A program made the position numbers and the translations under genes. DNA of 64,000 bases from Streptomyces sp. NBC_01429 (GTDB lineage Bacteria > Actinomycetota > Actinomycetes > Streptomycetales > Streptomycetaceae): positions 5,297,501 to 5,361,500 of the forward strand of contig NZ_CP109599.1 in the NCBI RefSeq assembly GCF_036231945.1, in the 5' to 3' direction. Position 1 is the stretch's first letter. Every line of letters begins with the position of its first letter. The notes under the pieces were generated by a model, which was not told where the DNA came from, ran no database searches, and worked only from the letters and a program-made list of their open reading frames with translations. This document shows positions 26,686 to 34,509 of this stretch, piece after piece.

Positions 26686-26763
26686 GGCATTTCTGGCCGG
26701 CATTTCTGGCCGGCTTCTCTGGTCGGTGGTTCTGGTCAGGGGTGCTGGTCAGTAGTTCTGGCG
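26686..26763. repeat. 13-bp degenerate tandem repeat, six copies
   Basis: Six consecutive 13-base units share the core TTCTGGYC: the first two (26686-26698, 26699-26711) are identical, the next four (starting 26712, 26725, 26738, 26751) drift. The array spans the intergenic space between the MalF- and MalG-type permease genes and includes the last codons and stop of the former (stop at 26749). Read on the operon strand, the core is GRCCAGAA. Confidence 0.85.
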
Positions 26764-27693
26764 GAAGACACGGCGGATGGTGAGCAGACCGGCCAGCCCG
26801 ACCAGGAAGAGGATCACGCCGACGGTCTGGCTGTAGCCGAGGTCCGCCGCGATGAACGCCTTCTGGTAGACGAGGAAGGACAACGTTGTCGACGAGCTTC
26901 CGGGACCGCCCTGGGTGAGCAGCAGTACGTTCTGGGCGGAGCCGAACAGTGTCCACAGGAACTGAAGCATCGTCACGACGCCCACGAAGTCCCGGATGAC
27001 GGGGAAGTGGATGCGCCACATCGTGCGCCAGTGCCCCGCGCCGTCGAGCTGCGCGGCCTCACCGATCTCGTCCGGCACGCTGCCGAGGCGCGCCGCGAAC
27101 AGCACCGCGGTGAAGCCGATGCCGCTCCACACGTCCACCACGATCAGACAGAGCAGCGCGGTGGAGGGCGAGGCCAGCCAGGCGTCGGCGAGCGAGCCCA
27201 GACCGACCTTCTCCAGCGCCCCGTTGAACAGCCCGTCCGGGGAGAGGACCGCGTAGAACACCATCGCCTTGGCGGGCGTCGAGATCAGTCCGGGGATGAA
27301 GAGGAGATAGCGCAGCGCGCGGTGGCCCGGCGGGTTCTGCGCGACGTAGTAGCCCAGCATGTAGGCGCCCACGATCATCACGGGCACCGCGACGGCCAGC
27401 TGGACGGCCGTGTTGGTCACGGCCTCCCGGAAGACCGGGTCGGCGAGGACCGTACGGACATTGCCGAAGCCGGCGAAGGAGACCGGCTGGAGCATGCCGG
27501 GCCAGTGCAGGGCCGCGATGACGAAGATGGCGACCAGCGGGCCGACCATGAAGACCAGGTACCAGACCAGCGCCGGGACGGCGAGGATGACCCCGCCCCG
27601 GTTCCGGCGTTCGCGGGCGGCGGGTGCGGGGGACGGGCGGGTGGGTGCCCGGTGGGCCTTGGTGCCGCCCGGGGTGGACGAGAGCATCGTCAT
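26749..27693 (-). CDS. Carbohydrate ABC transporter permease, MalF type
   Basis: A 314-residue six-helix permease following a Pro/Ala-rich cytoplasmic tail. The EAA motif is GEAAQLDGAGHWRTMWRIHFPVIRDF, and the LTQGGPGSSSTTLSFLVYQKAF block is typical of sugar permeases. The start at ATG 27693 has only a weak ribosome site; ATG 27687 is an alternative. A perfect palindrome CTTTCGAAAG (27701-27710) lies just upstream. The gene follows the binding-protein gene by 32 bases and is part of the same importer. Confidence 0.9.
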   Translation of the reverse strand: MTMLSSTPGGTKAHRAPTRPSPAPAARERRNRGGVILAVPALVWYLVFMVGPLVAIFVIAALHWPGMLQPVSFAGFGNVRTVLADPVFREAVTNTAVQLAVAVPVMIVGAYMLGYYVAQNPPGHRALRYLLFIPGLISTPAKAMVFYAVLSPDGLFNGALEKVGLGSLADAWLASPSTALLCLIVVDVWSGIGFTAVLFAARLGSVPDEIGEAAQLDGAGHWRTMWRIHFPVIRDFVGVVTMLQFLWTLFGSAQNVLLLTQGGPGSSSTTLSFLVYQKAFIAADLGYSQTVGVILFLVGLAGLLTIRRVFRQNY

Positions 27694-27725
27694 GGCATGA
27701 CTTTCGAAAGGCTCGGGCGAGGGAT

Positions 27726-29015
27726 TCAGGCCCCGCGGTACGCGGATTCGAGGACGGAGCGCACGGAGGCCGCGCTCGTTCCCCGGGTGAAGGCGGTGCT
27801 GGTCGCCGTGATCAGCGGCTGGGAGGCCGCCGGGGGTACGTACAGATCGGGCAGCAGCACCTGACCGACGCTGTCGCCGAGCCGCTGCGCCTCGGCCACC
27901 AGCGGGAAGTCCTTGCTGACCGTGTCCGTCACCAGCGCCATGTCCCGGCCGCTCTCGGTGATGAAGCGGGAGACCACGTCGGGCCGGTACATGAAGCGCA
28001 GGAACTTCTCCACGGCGGGCAGCTTCTTCGTGCCGTTCGGGCTGATCCAGAAGCCGATGAGCGTGAACGAGCGCATGATCGTCGGTTTGTCGTGGGCGGC
28101 GCCGGGCGCGAGCGGCCAGCCGCCGACCTCGGTACGCGCCGCGACCCCGGCCGGCACCTTCGCGAGCGCCGAGGACATCGCGGACTCCATCGCGGCGGCC
28201 TGGGTGTTGTACTGCGTGGTCATCGAGTCGGAGGTGAGCCCCTGCGCCTTGTCGGCGAAGACCCCGGCGTCGCGCAGGGAGACGAAGTACTCGATGCCCT
28301 CGCGGGCGCCCCTGCCGCCGAAGTCGCCGGTCGCGTAGACCTGCTGGGCCTCCTCCTGGGTGAGGAAGGTCTGGATGATCTGGGCGAGCAGCTTCTGCCC
28401 CGTCCAGTCGTTGCCGCCGACGGTGACGGGGGCGATGCCCTTGGCGCGCAACTTGCGCGCCGCCCCGATGAGTTCGTCCCCGGTGGTCGGCACAGCGCCC
28501 ACCCCGGCCCGGTCCAGCAGGGTCGTGTTGAAGGCCACGGGCCAGTTGGTGGCGAAGTACGGGAAGGCGCGCAGTCGCCCCTTCCCGTCGGTCCACGCCT
28601 CCAGCGCGGCGGGCACCACCCGTTTCCGCAGCCCCCAGTCGTCGAGATACCCCTTGACGTCGACCGTCGCTCCGACATCGGTCCAGGCCAGCGTCTTGTC
28701 GTACAGATTGACCATGACCACGTCGGGTTCTTTGCGGGCCAGCCGGGAGGTCTCGTACACCTGGGCGAGGTCGTCCCCGTTGACGAGGTTCTTGACTCCG
28801 AGCCCCGGATTCTCCTTCTCGAAGAGGTCCACCACGGCGGTGTAGGTGGCCGAGCCGGGCGCGGTGGTGCCGAGCTGGGTGTGGACGAGCAGGGTGTCGG
28901 GATCGGAATCGGCCGCGGCGATGGAGGAGCAGCCGGACAGGGCGGGCAGGGCGGTGGCGGCGGCGATGCCGGAACCTGCGGCGAGGAAGCCACGCCGACT
29001 CAGGGATGAGCGCAC
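27726..29015 (-). CDS. Sugar ABC transporter substrate-binding lipoprotein
   Basis: A 429-residue MalE-like binding protein. The start GTG 29015 has GGAGA nine bases upstream. The leader SRRGFLAAGSGIAAATALPALSGC combines a Tat-like double Arg with a lipobox (LSGC, Cys near residue 27), so it may be a Tat-exported lipoprotein. Binding-protein features include EKENPGLGVKNLVNGDD, PDVVMVNLYDKTLAW, FNTTLLDRAG and TLIGFWISPNGTKKLPAVEKFLRF. First gene of the operon; the palindromic sites at 29044-29069 precede it. Confidence 0.92.
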   Translation of the reverse strand: MRSSLSRRGFLAAGSGIAAATALPALSGCSSIAAADSDPDTLLVHTQLGTTAPGSATYTAVVDLFEKENPGLGVKNLVNGDDLAQVYETSRLARKEPDVVMVNLYDKTLAWTDVGATVDVKGYLDDWGLRKRVVPAALEAWTDGKGRLRAFPYFATNWPVAFNTTLLDRAGVGAVPTTGDELIGAARKLRAKGIAPVTVGGNDWTGQKLLAQIIQTFLTQEEAQQVYATGDFGGRGAREGIEYFVSLRDAGVFADKAQGLTSDSMTTQYNTQAAAMESAMSSALAKVPAGVAARTEVGGWPLAPGAAHDKPTIMRSFTLIGFWISPNGTKKLPAVEKFLRFMYRPDVVSRFITESGRDMALVTDTVSKDFPLVAEAQRLGDSVGQVLLPDLYVPPAASQPLITATSTAFTRGTSAASVRSVLESAYRGA

Positions 29016-29043
29016 AGCGGGATGTCTCCAACCAGAGGACGTC

Positions 29044-29069
29044 AACCAGTGTTGGTTAATCGATGTACC
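29044..29069. promoter_or_regulatory. Overlapping palindromes, candidate LacI-type operator
   Basis: AACCA-GTGT-TGGTT (29044-29057) is one inverted repeat. Overlapping it, GGTTAATCGATGTACC (29054-29069) is a 16-base palindrome (GGTnnATCGATnnACC) with the central CG typical of LacI-family operators. They sit 29-54 bases upstream of the first gene of the sugar operon, which also encodes a LacI repressor. The assignment is by position and symmetry. Confidence 0.55.
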
Positions 29070-29313
29070 AGCGGGTTGCGAGAAAAGTAGGGGCACTTCG
29101 ATGAATGGTCAACCCCCCGTTGCGCATGCCGAAAATCCCGGCAAATGGGTTGAATGAGTGGCGGCGTGGCCGAATATCGCGCGGTGACCGGCGCGAAGTG
29201 AGTGGTGTGCGGTGGACCGCGCGCGGGCGCGCCCCGGCGCGAAATGGCGGGCGGTGCGTCCTTACGTCGTCGCTACGTCGGCTTCGCTACCGTTCCTTGA
29301 CCTCATGCGAAAG

Positions 29314-29332
29314 CCCTCCTCTGGGGAGGGCT
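29314..29332. terminator. Hairpin downstream of tRNA-Arg
   Basis: GCCCTCC pairs with GGAGGGC around a short loop (TCTGG), flanked by AAA on one side and TGTGC on the other. On the minus strand it follows the tRNA 3' end by about 18 bases and is followed by a TTT (from AAA), so it fits a tRNA terminator. Confidence 0.6.
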
Positions 29333-29350
29333 GTGCACGCGCGTAGAAAG

Positions 29351-29423
29351 CGCCCCCGGCAGGACTCGAACCTGCGGCCAAGTGCTTAGAAGGCACCTGC
29401 TCTATCCACTGAGCTACGGGGGC
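29351..29423 (-). tRNA. tRNA-Arg, anticodon UCU
   Basis: The minus strand folds into a standard 73-nt cloverleaf: acceptor GCCCCCG/CGGGGGC, D arm GCTC/GAGC, anticodon loop CTTCTAA giving anticodon TCT, and T arm GCAGG/CCTGC with loop TTCGAGT, plus discriminator G. It reads AGA codons, which are rare in this GC-rich genome. CCA is not encoded. No integrase or direct-repeat attachment site is visible beside it. Confidence 0.95.
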
Positions 29424-29725
29424 CGGTGGTTGCCTTGGTGCCACGGAGCCCGCAGGGGGTTCCGTGACCTTGCCGGGACAAGGATAGGGCTCCGATCACC
29501 CTGCCCCGGTTGCTTCACGTGCGTGGCACGTTGTGGAGGTTCAGTGAAGCGAACCGATAATCGCAGGCAGGTGGGATTCACGCATCGCTTTTGGCCTCCG
29601 ACGCACCGGGTGTTGTGCACTCGTTATGCCTGTGCCCCACTCGTCCCGTCTGTCCCGAAGCGTAATCGGCGCGCAGAGGGGTCTATACGCTTCAAAAAGA
29701 CTCCAAAGTTGGGCATTCTTCACAT
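29424..29725. other. 302-base promoter region of the dynamin-like operon
   Basis: No gene is supported. The space separates the leftward tRNA from the rightward GTPase operon, so it must hold both promoters. GCTTCAC (29512-29518) and GTGAAGC (29544-29550) form an inverted repeat separated by 25 bases. The last 60 bases are relatively AT-rich (ACTCCAAAGTTGGGCATTCTT), a likely promoter/leader for the GTPase gene. Confidence 0.5.
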
Positions 29726-31333
29726 GTGGTGACCTTGGATGTACGGCCCCAGCTGATCGACGCACTTTCCGCACTCCGCGACCGTGTCGCCGCCGTGCGT
29801 CTTCCGCTGCCCCTCGCGGGAGCGCCGCGGGCCCGGCAGTCGCGGGCCGAGCTGCTGGCGCAGCTGGACGACTATCTGCTGCCGAGGCTCAGGGATCCCG
29901 AAGCACCACTGCTCGTGGTGGTGGGCGGATCCACGGGGGCCGGGAAGTCCACGCTGGTCAACTCCCTTGTGGGACGGCGGGTCAGTGAGGCGGGTGTGCT
30001 GCGCCCCACTACACGTACCCCCGTACTGGTGTGCCATCCCGATGATCACCACTGGTTCGCCGGGATGCGGGTGCTGCCGGACCTCACCCGTGTCTGGCTG
30101 CCGCACCAGGAGGACGACCCGGCGGGCGGCGGTGACGGTACGGAGCCGCTGGAGCGCGACGCGCTGCGCATCGACACCGCCCCATCGCTGCCCCGGGGGC
30201 TCGCGCTGCTCGACGCGCCCGACATCGACTCGCTCGTGGTGGAGAACCGGCTGCTGGCCGCCGAGTTGATCTGCGCGGCCGATGTGTGGGTGATGGTGAC
30301 CACCGCCTCGCGGTACGCGGACGCCGTGCCGTGGCATCTGCTCCGTACCGCGAAGGAGTACGACGCGTCGCTGGTGACCGTGCTCGACCGGGTGCCGCAC
30401 CAGGTGATCGACGAGGTCTCCCGGCAGTACGGCGCGCTGCTGACGCGGGCCGGACTCGGCGACGTACCGAGGTTCACCATCCCCGAGCTGCCCGAGTCGG
30501 CCGGCGGCGGACGCGGACTGCTGCCCACCACGGCCGTCGCCCCGCTGCTCGGCTGGCTCGCGCACCGCGTACAGGATCCGGCCGCCCGGCAGCAGGCCCT
30601 GGTGCGTACCGCCGCCGGGGTGGTCGACTCGCTGAACGCCCGGATGCCGGAGCTGGCGGGGGCGGTGGCCGCGCAGTACGCCGCCGCCGTACGGCTGACG
30701 GGCGCGGTGGAGGACGCGTACGCGGCCGAGGGCGAGCGGGTGCGCCGCCAGCTCCAGCGGGGCGCGGTGCTGGCCGGCGACGCCCGCACCCGGTGGCGTG
30801 GCTATCCGCGCGACAGCTCGGCCAGGGAACTGCTCGACTCGCTGGTGGAGAGCCTGGGCGCGCTCCTTCAGTGCGCGGTGGCCGCCGCCGACGAGCGGGT
30901 GGAGGAGAGCTGGCGGCGCGAACCGGCCGCCGGTGCGCTGCCCGTGCCCGCGCCGGACGGGGAGGCGACGGAACGGATCGGGATGGCGGTACGCCGCTGG
31001 CGCCGCGTCCTGGAGGAGCTGGCCGAGGAGGAGGTACGGCAGCTCGAACGCGGCGCGGCGCCCGAGCCGGAGGCCGTGGCCGCGCTCCTCGCGGCCGCGC
31101 TGCTCGGCGGCCGGCGCGCCCGGCTCGCGGGGGAGCGGCTCGCGGAGCGGATCGGGGCGCAGAGCGCGCTGCGGCTGCGCGACCGGGGCGGCGAGCTGGT
31201 GACCACGTACGTCGAACGCGTACTGCACGGGGAGCGCGACCGGCGCATCGCGCCCCTCGACGCCCTTGAGGTGAGTCCGGAGCCGCAGGCCGAGTTGATC
31301 GCGGCCCTGTCCCTACTGCAGAAGGAGAGGTGA
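29726..31333 (+). CDS. dynA: Dynamin-like GTPase (DynA-type)
   Basis: A 535-residue GTPase with P-loop GGSTGAGKSTLVNSL (about residues 67-81), a switch segment LRPTTRTPVL, a G3-like LLDAPDID and a G4-like VTVLDRVP. The C-terminal half is a long Arg/Glu/Ala helical region without an obvious membrane segment. The gene overlaps the second GTPase gene by GTGA. A pair of dynamin-like GTPases beside ssbB matches the dynAB operon of Streptomyces, which stabilises FtsZ rings during sporulation septation (established for S. venezuelae). The start GTG 29726 has a weak ribosome site; GTG 29729 is equally possible. The symbol is assigned from gene order and family. Confidence 0.78.
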   Translation: MVTLDVRPQLIDALSALRDRVAAVRLPLPLAGAPRARQSRAELLAQLDDYLLPRLRDPEAPLLVVVGGSTGAGKSTLVNSLVGRRVSEAGVLRPTTRTPVLVCHPDDHHWFAGMRVLPDLTRVWLPHQEDDPAGGGDGTEPLERDALRIDTAPSLPRGLALLDAPDIDSLVVENRLLAAELICAADVWVMVTTASRYADAVPWHLLRTAKEYDASLVTVLDRVPHQVIDEVSRQYGALLTRAGLGDVPRFTIPELPESAGGGRGLLPTTAVAPLLGWLAHRVQDPAARQQALVRTAAGVVDSLNARMPELAGAVAAQYAAAVRLTGAVEDAYAAEGERVRRQLQRGAVLAGDARTRWRGYPRDSSARELLDSLVESLGALLQCAVAAADERVEESWRREPAAGALPVPAPDGEATERIGMAVRRWRRVLEELAEEEVRQLERGAAPEPEAVAALLAAALLGGRRARLAGERLAERIGAQSALRLRDRGGELVTTYVERVLHGERDRRIAPLDALEVSPEPQAELIAALSLLQKER

Positions 31334-33495
31334 CCGACGTGTCCAAGACGACTGAGGCGACCGAGGCGACCGAGGCGACCGAGACGACCGGGACGACCAG
31401 GACGATCGAGACCGTTGATTCGACCGGTGTGAGCGATGCGACTGGTGCTGGTGTGTCTGGTGTGTCTGGTGTGGCTGGTGCGAGCGGTGCTGCTGAGGGT
31501 GCCGTGAGTCCTGAAGGTCTTGAAGCGGGCCGGGAGGGCCAGGCGGCTCACGGAGCCGATGCTTCCGAGGGCGCTGCCCAAGATGCTGCCGCCCAGGGTG
31601 GAGCCGGTACGGATGAGGCGCGGGAGACCGTCCCGCCCCCGGCCCCCCGCGGCGGCTGGGACGACGGGCTCATCGCCCGGCGCGCCGCCGGGCGGAGCAC
31701 CCTCGGCGCCCTGGACGCGCCGGAGGCCCTGGACGGCCTCGTCCCCCTGCCGGACGCCACGGGGGCGGCCGCGGCCGTCGGAGGCCGTCCCGACGGCGTG
31801 GACGGCCTCACCGGCGCGCGGGACGGCTCCCCGGCCGCACCGTCCGGCTCCGCCCTCGACGGGATCGAGGGCGTCGACGGCGTCGACGGGAGCGGGGCGC
31901 ACACGCCCATCGGAAGCGCCTACGGCGGGGCGCTGCGCAGGCGGCTGGACGCCCTCGGCGAGCTGGTCGGGCTGTCCAGGACCCGGGTCGAGGGAGCCGT
32001 GCTCGCCGAGGCGGGCCGGGTGCTGGACGAGGCGTCCGCGCGGCAACGGCTGTCCTCGCGCCACACCGTCGTCGCGATCGCGGGCGCGACCGGCAGCGGC
32101 AAGTCGACGCTGTTCAACGCGCTCGCCGGGGTGCCGATCTCGGAGACCGGGCTGCGCAGGCCCACCACCTCCGCCCCCATCGCCTGCATGTGGTCGGACG
32201 GCGCCGCCGGCCTGCTCGACCGGCTCGCCATCCCCGGGCGGCTGCGGCGCAGGCCGCTGGCGGGGGGCGACGGCGACGAGGAGCTGCACGGTCTGGTCCT
32301 GGTGGATCTGCCCGACCACGACTCGGCGATGGTCCGCCACCGGGAACAGGTGGACCGCGTGCTCGCGCTCGTGGACGCCGTCATCTGGGTCGTCGACCCC
32401 GAGAAGTACGCGGACGCCGCCCTGCACGAGCGCTATCTGCGCCCGCTGGCCGGGCACGCCGAGGTCACCTTCGTGGTGCTCAACCAGGTCGACCGGCTCC
32501 CCGGCGACGCCGCCGACCAGGTGCTCGACGATCTGCGCCGGCTGCTGGACGAGGACGGGATGGCCCTCGGCGAACACGGCGAGCCCGGGGCCACGGTGCT
32601 CGCGCTCTCCGCGCTCACCGGCCAGGGCGTCGGCGAACTGCGCGAGCTGCTCGGCCACTTCGTACAGGACCGGAGCGCGGCGGCGCGGCGGCTGTCGGCC
32701 GATGTGGACGGCGCTGCCCTGCGGCTGCGGTCCGCTTACGTCGCGGAGGGGCGCGCCGGGCTCGGGGAGCGCGCCCGCGAGCAGTTCGCTGACCGGCTGG
32801 CCTGGGCGGTCGGCGCGGTGGCGGCGGGGGAGGCGGCGGAGCGCGAGTGGCGCAGGAACGCCGGGCGCGCGTGCGGGACGCCCTGGCTGCGGCTGTGGCG
32901 CTGGTACGAGAGCAAGCGCACGCCCGGCTGCGAGCCCCCGCAGGCCCCGGCGGTCGTCGAGGAGGAGGTGACGGCGCGCCAGCGCGTCGAGCAGGCCGTA
33001 CGCACGGTGGTGGAGGAGGCGTCCGCCGGGCTGCCCGCGCCCTGGGCGCACGCGGTGCGCGAGGCGGCCGTACGGGGGGCGGAGGGGCTGCCCGAGGCCC
33101 TGGACGACCTGGCGGTCACGGCGGGCCCCAGCGGCAGGCCGCCGCGTCCGGCCTGGTGGCCCGCCGCCGTGCTGGCGCAGGCGGCCATGACGGTGCTTCA
33201 GTTCTTCGGCGCGCTGTGGCTGGTGGGGCAGATCGCCGGCGTGCTGGAGCCGGGGCTGCTCCCGCCCGTATTCGTGATGCTCGCGGGGATCATCGGCGGG
33301 CCGTTCGTGGAATGGGCCTGCGGAGCCGCTGCCAAGGGGCCCGCGCGGCGGTACGGGCAGGACGCCGAACGGCGGTTGCGCGAGGCGGCTGCGGGCTGTG
33401 GGCGGGCGCGGGTGCTCGACCCGATCTCGGCGGAGCTGATGCGCTACCGGGAAGTGCGCGAGCAGTACGTGACGGTTTCCCGCACGGGCGGGTGA
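31330..33495 (+). CDS. dynB: Dynamin-like GTPase with C-terminal membrane hairpin (DynB-type)
   Basis: A 721-residue protein. Residues 1-190 are low-complexity (Thr/Glu, Gly/Val/Ser, Ala/Asp/Pro); the first 30 codons come from a 9-bp DNA repeat. The GTPase domain (about 230-440) has GATGSGKSTLFNAL, LRRPTTSAPI, LVDLPDHDS (G3) and VVLNQVDRL (G4). Two adjacent hydrophobic helices near residues 620-670 (WPAAVLAQAAMTVLQFFGALW, LLPPVFVMLAGIIGG) form a membrane hairpin like the paddle of bacterial dynamins. GTG 31330 overlaps the previous stop; GTG 31339 is an alternative. It acts with DynA at sporulation septa by homology. Confidence 0.78.
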   Translation: MTDVSKTTEATEATEATETTGTTRTIETVDSTGVSDATGAGVSGVSGVAGASGAAEGAVSPEGLEAGREGQAAHGADASEGAAQDAAAQGGAGTDEARETVPPPAPRGGWDDGLIARRAAGRSTLGALDAPEALDGLVPLPDATGAAAAVGGRPDGVDGLTGARDGSPAAPSGSALDGIEGVDGVDGSGAHTPIGSAYGGALRRRLDALGELVGLSRTRVEGAVLAEAGRVLDEASARQRLSSRHTVVAIAGATGSGKSTLFNALAGVPISETGLRRPTTSAPIACMWSDGAAGLLDRLAIPGRLRRRPLAGGDGDEELHGLVLVDLPDHDSAMVRHREQVDRVLALVDAVIWVVDPEKYADAALHERYLRPLAGHAEVTFVVLNQVDRLPGDAADQVLDDLRRLLDEDGMALGEHGEPGATVLALSALTGQGVGELRELLGHFVQDRSAAARRLSADVDGAALRLRSAYVAEGRAGLGERAREQFADRLAWAVGAVAAGEAAEREWRRNAGRACGTPWLRLWRWYESKRTPGCEPPQAPAVVEEEVTARQRVEQAVRTVVEEASAGLPAPWAHAVREAAVRGAEGLPEALDDLAVTAGPSGRPPRPAWWPAAVLAQAAMTVLQFFGALWLVGQIAGVLEPGLLPPVFVMLAGIIGGPFVEWACGAAAKGPARRYGQDAERRLREAAAGCGRARVLDPISAELMRYREVREQYVTVSRTGG
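31350..31408. repeat. 9-bp coding tandem repeat (GAGGCGACC)
   Basis: About six tandem copies, the first three perfect or nearly so (GAGGCGACC) and later ones drifting (GAGACGACC, GGGACGACC). The period is a multiple of three and encodes repeated Glu-Ala-Thr near the N-terminus of the second GTPase. Likely slippage-prone and variable between strains. Confidence 0.75.
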
Positions 33496-33566
33496 GCGGG
33501 ATATCCACAACTGACAGGTAATCCACAGGCGTCAGCGCATTCTTTCCGTCCGGTCCAGCATGAGTC

Positions 33567-33588
33567 ATGGATCAGCCATGGATCAGCC
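33567..33588. repeat. 11-bp tandem duplication in the ssbB leader
   Basis: ATGGATCAGCC occurs twice back-to-back (33567-33577, 33578-33588) in the 166-base space before ssbB. Confidence 0.8.
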
Positions 33589-33601
33589 AGGGGATCGACC
33601 C

Positions 33602-33634
33602 GGGATCTCCCATGGAGAAGCCATGGGAGATCCC
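33602..33634. promoter_or_regulatory. 14-bp perfect inverted repeat just before ssbB
   Basis: GGGATCTCCCATGG (33602-33615) and its exact reverse complement (33621-33634) flank a five-base loop. The second arm ends 27 bases before the ssbB ATG. In RNA it would be a stable hairpin in the leader; in DNA it could be a repressor site. Placement upstream of the ribosome site makes translation or transcription control of ssbB possible. It could also terminate the dynAB transcript. Confidence 0.65.
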
Positions 33635-33661
33635 CCATGCGGCCGGACGGAAGGCGCGGTG

Positions 33662-34285
33662 ATGAACGACACGGTGGTAACGGTGGTGGGGAATGTCGCC
33701 ACAGGGGTGGAATTCCGGGAGACGGCCACGGGCGGGGTGGCGCGGTTCAGGTTCGCGGTGTCCCCGCGCCGCTGGGACCGACGGCGCGGCGACTGGGCGG
33801 ACGGGCCGGCGAGCTTCTACACGGTGTGGGCGTGGCGGGCGCTGGGGGCGAATCTGGCGGCCTCGGTGGCGGTCGGTGAGCCGTTGGTGGTGCACGGCCG
33901 GCTGCGGGTGCGGGAGGAGGAGAAGGACGGTCGGCGCTGGACGTCGGTGGACATCGACGCGGTGGCGGTCGGCCACGACCTGACGCGCGGGACCTCGGCG
34001 TTCAGACGCGCGACCAGGAAGTCCGTCGTTCTGACGGAGGGTCACGAGTGGGCGACGCAGGGCCAGGGGGCGGCCCGGGTGGCGAGTGCGTCCGGCCCGG
34101 AGCCCTCGGCCGGACTGCCCGCCGGACTGCCCGCCGAGGTGCCGGACGGGCTGCCTGCCGAGGTGCCGGCCGAGCTGCCGACAGGGCTGCCGGGCGGCTC
34201 CCCGGAGGCGGATCCGGGCGGGCCTCCCGACCTCGGGCCGGCCGGGGTGCTCGCGGCCGGTGGCGCGTCGACTGGCCCCGGCTGA
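33662..34285 (+). CDS. ssbB: Single-stranded DNA-binding protein, SsbB type
   Basis: A 207-residue protein. The OB fold (1-115) contains VTVVGNVATGVEFRE, ARFRFAVSPRRWDR, SFYTVWAWRALGANLAASV and VVHGRLRVREEEKDGRRWTSVDIDAVAVGHDL. The C-terminal 90 residues are Pro/Gly/Leu-rich with a repeated [AG]LPAEVP motif and end in GGASTGPG. The acidic partner-binding tip (DDDIPF-like) of SsbA is absent, which is the known hallmark of the actinobacterial SsbB paralogue involved in chromosome segregation during sporulation. ATG 33662 has GGAAGG upstream; earlier in-frame ATGs fall in the repeat leader. Its position after dynAB matches that role. Confidence 0.88.
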   Translation: MNDTVVTVVGNVATGVEFRETATGGVARFRFAVSPRRWDRRRGDWADGPASFYTVWAWRALGANLAASVAVGEPLVVHGRLRVREEEKDGRRWTSVDIDAVAVGHDLTRGTSAFRRATRKSVVLTEGHEWATQGQGAARVASASGPEPSAGLPAGLPAEVPDGLPAEVPAELPTGLPGGSPEADPGGPPDLGPAGVLAAGGASTGPG

Positions 34286-34509
34286 GCGGGAGTTATGGAG
34301 ACTTGTCGATATTCGGGGCTCTATTCCAGAGAGCTGTCAGGAGATCGATAACGATTGCGATTCGGAACGGTTATCTGGACGCATGGGCGGCGATCTGCGC
34401 TTCTTCCCGTCCATAGGATTCGCGAGTACTCACGGGGCACTTGAGTCTGCTGGCGAGGCCCACCCCCCACGCGTTCGTACGCGAGAGACCTCGCCCGAAG
34501 GGGAATTCT

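Larger units (their letters stand above)
29016..29350. other. 335-base intergenic region upstream of the sugar operon
   Basis: No coding sequence is supported. The left 60 bases hold the candidate operator. The middle part (about 29085-29220) contains nothing recognisable. The right end (29260-29345) leads into the 3' end of the leftward tRNA gene and contains GCCCTCCTCTGGGGAGGGC (29314-29332), a hairpin placed correctly to terminate the tRNA transcript. Confidence 0.55.

Noticed and set aside
26686..26763. Array of short repeats considered as a CRISPR
   Set aside because: Units are contiguous 13-mers without unique spacers and no cas genes exist in the window.
29351..29423. tRNA-Arg considered as an integration site
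   Set aside because: No integrase, no direct repeat of the tRNA 3' end and no compositional change on either side.
34347..34375. GATAAC ... GTTATC inverted repeat before the surface protein gene
   Set aside because: Arms of six bases separated by 17 bases; too weak to call an operator without conservation data.
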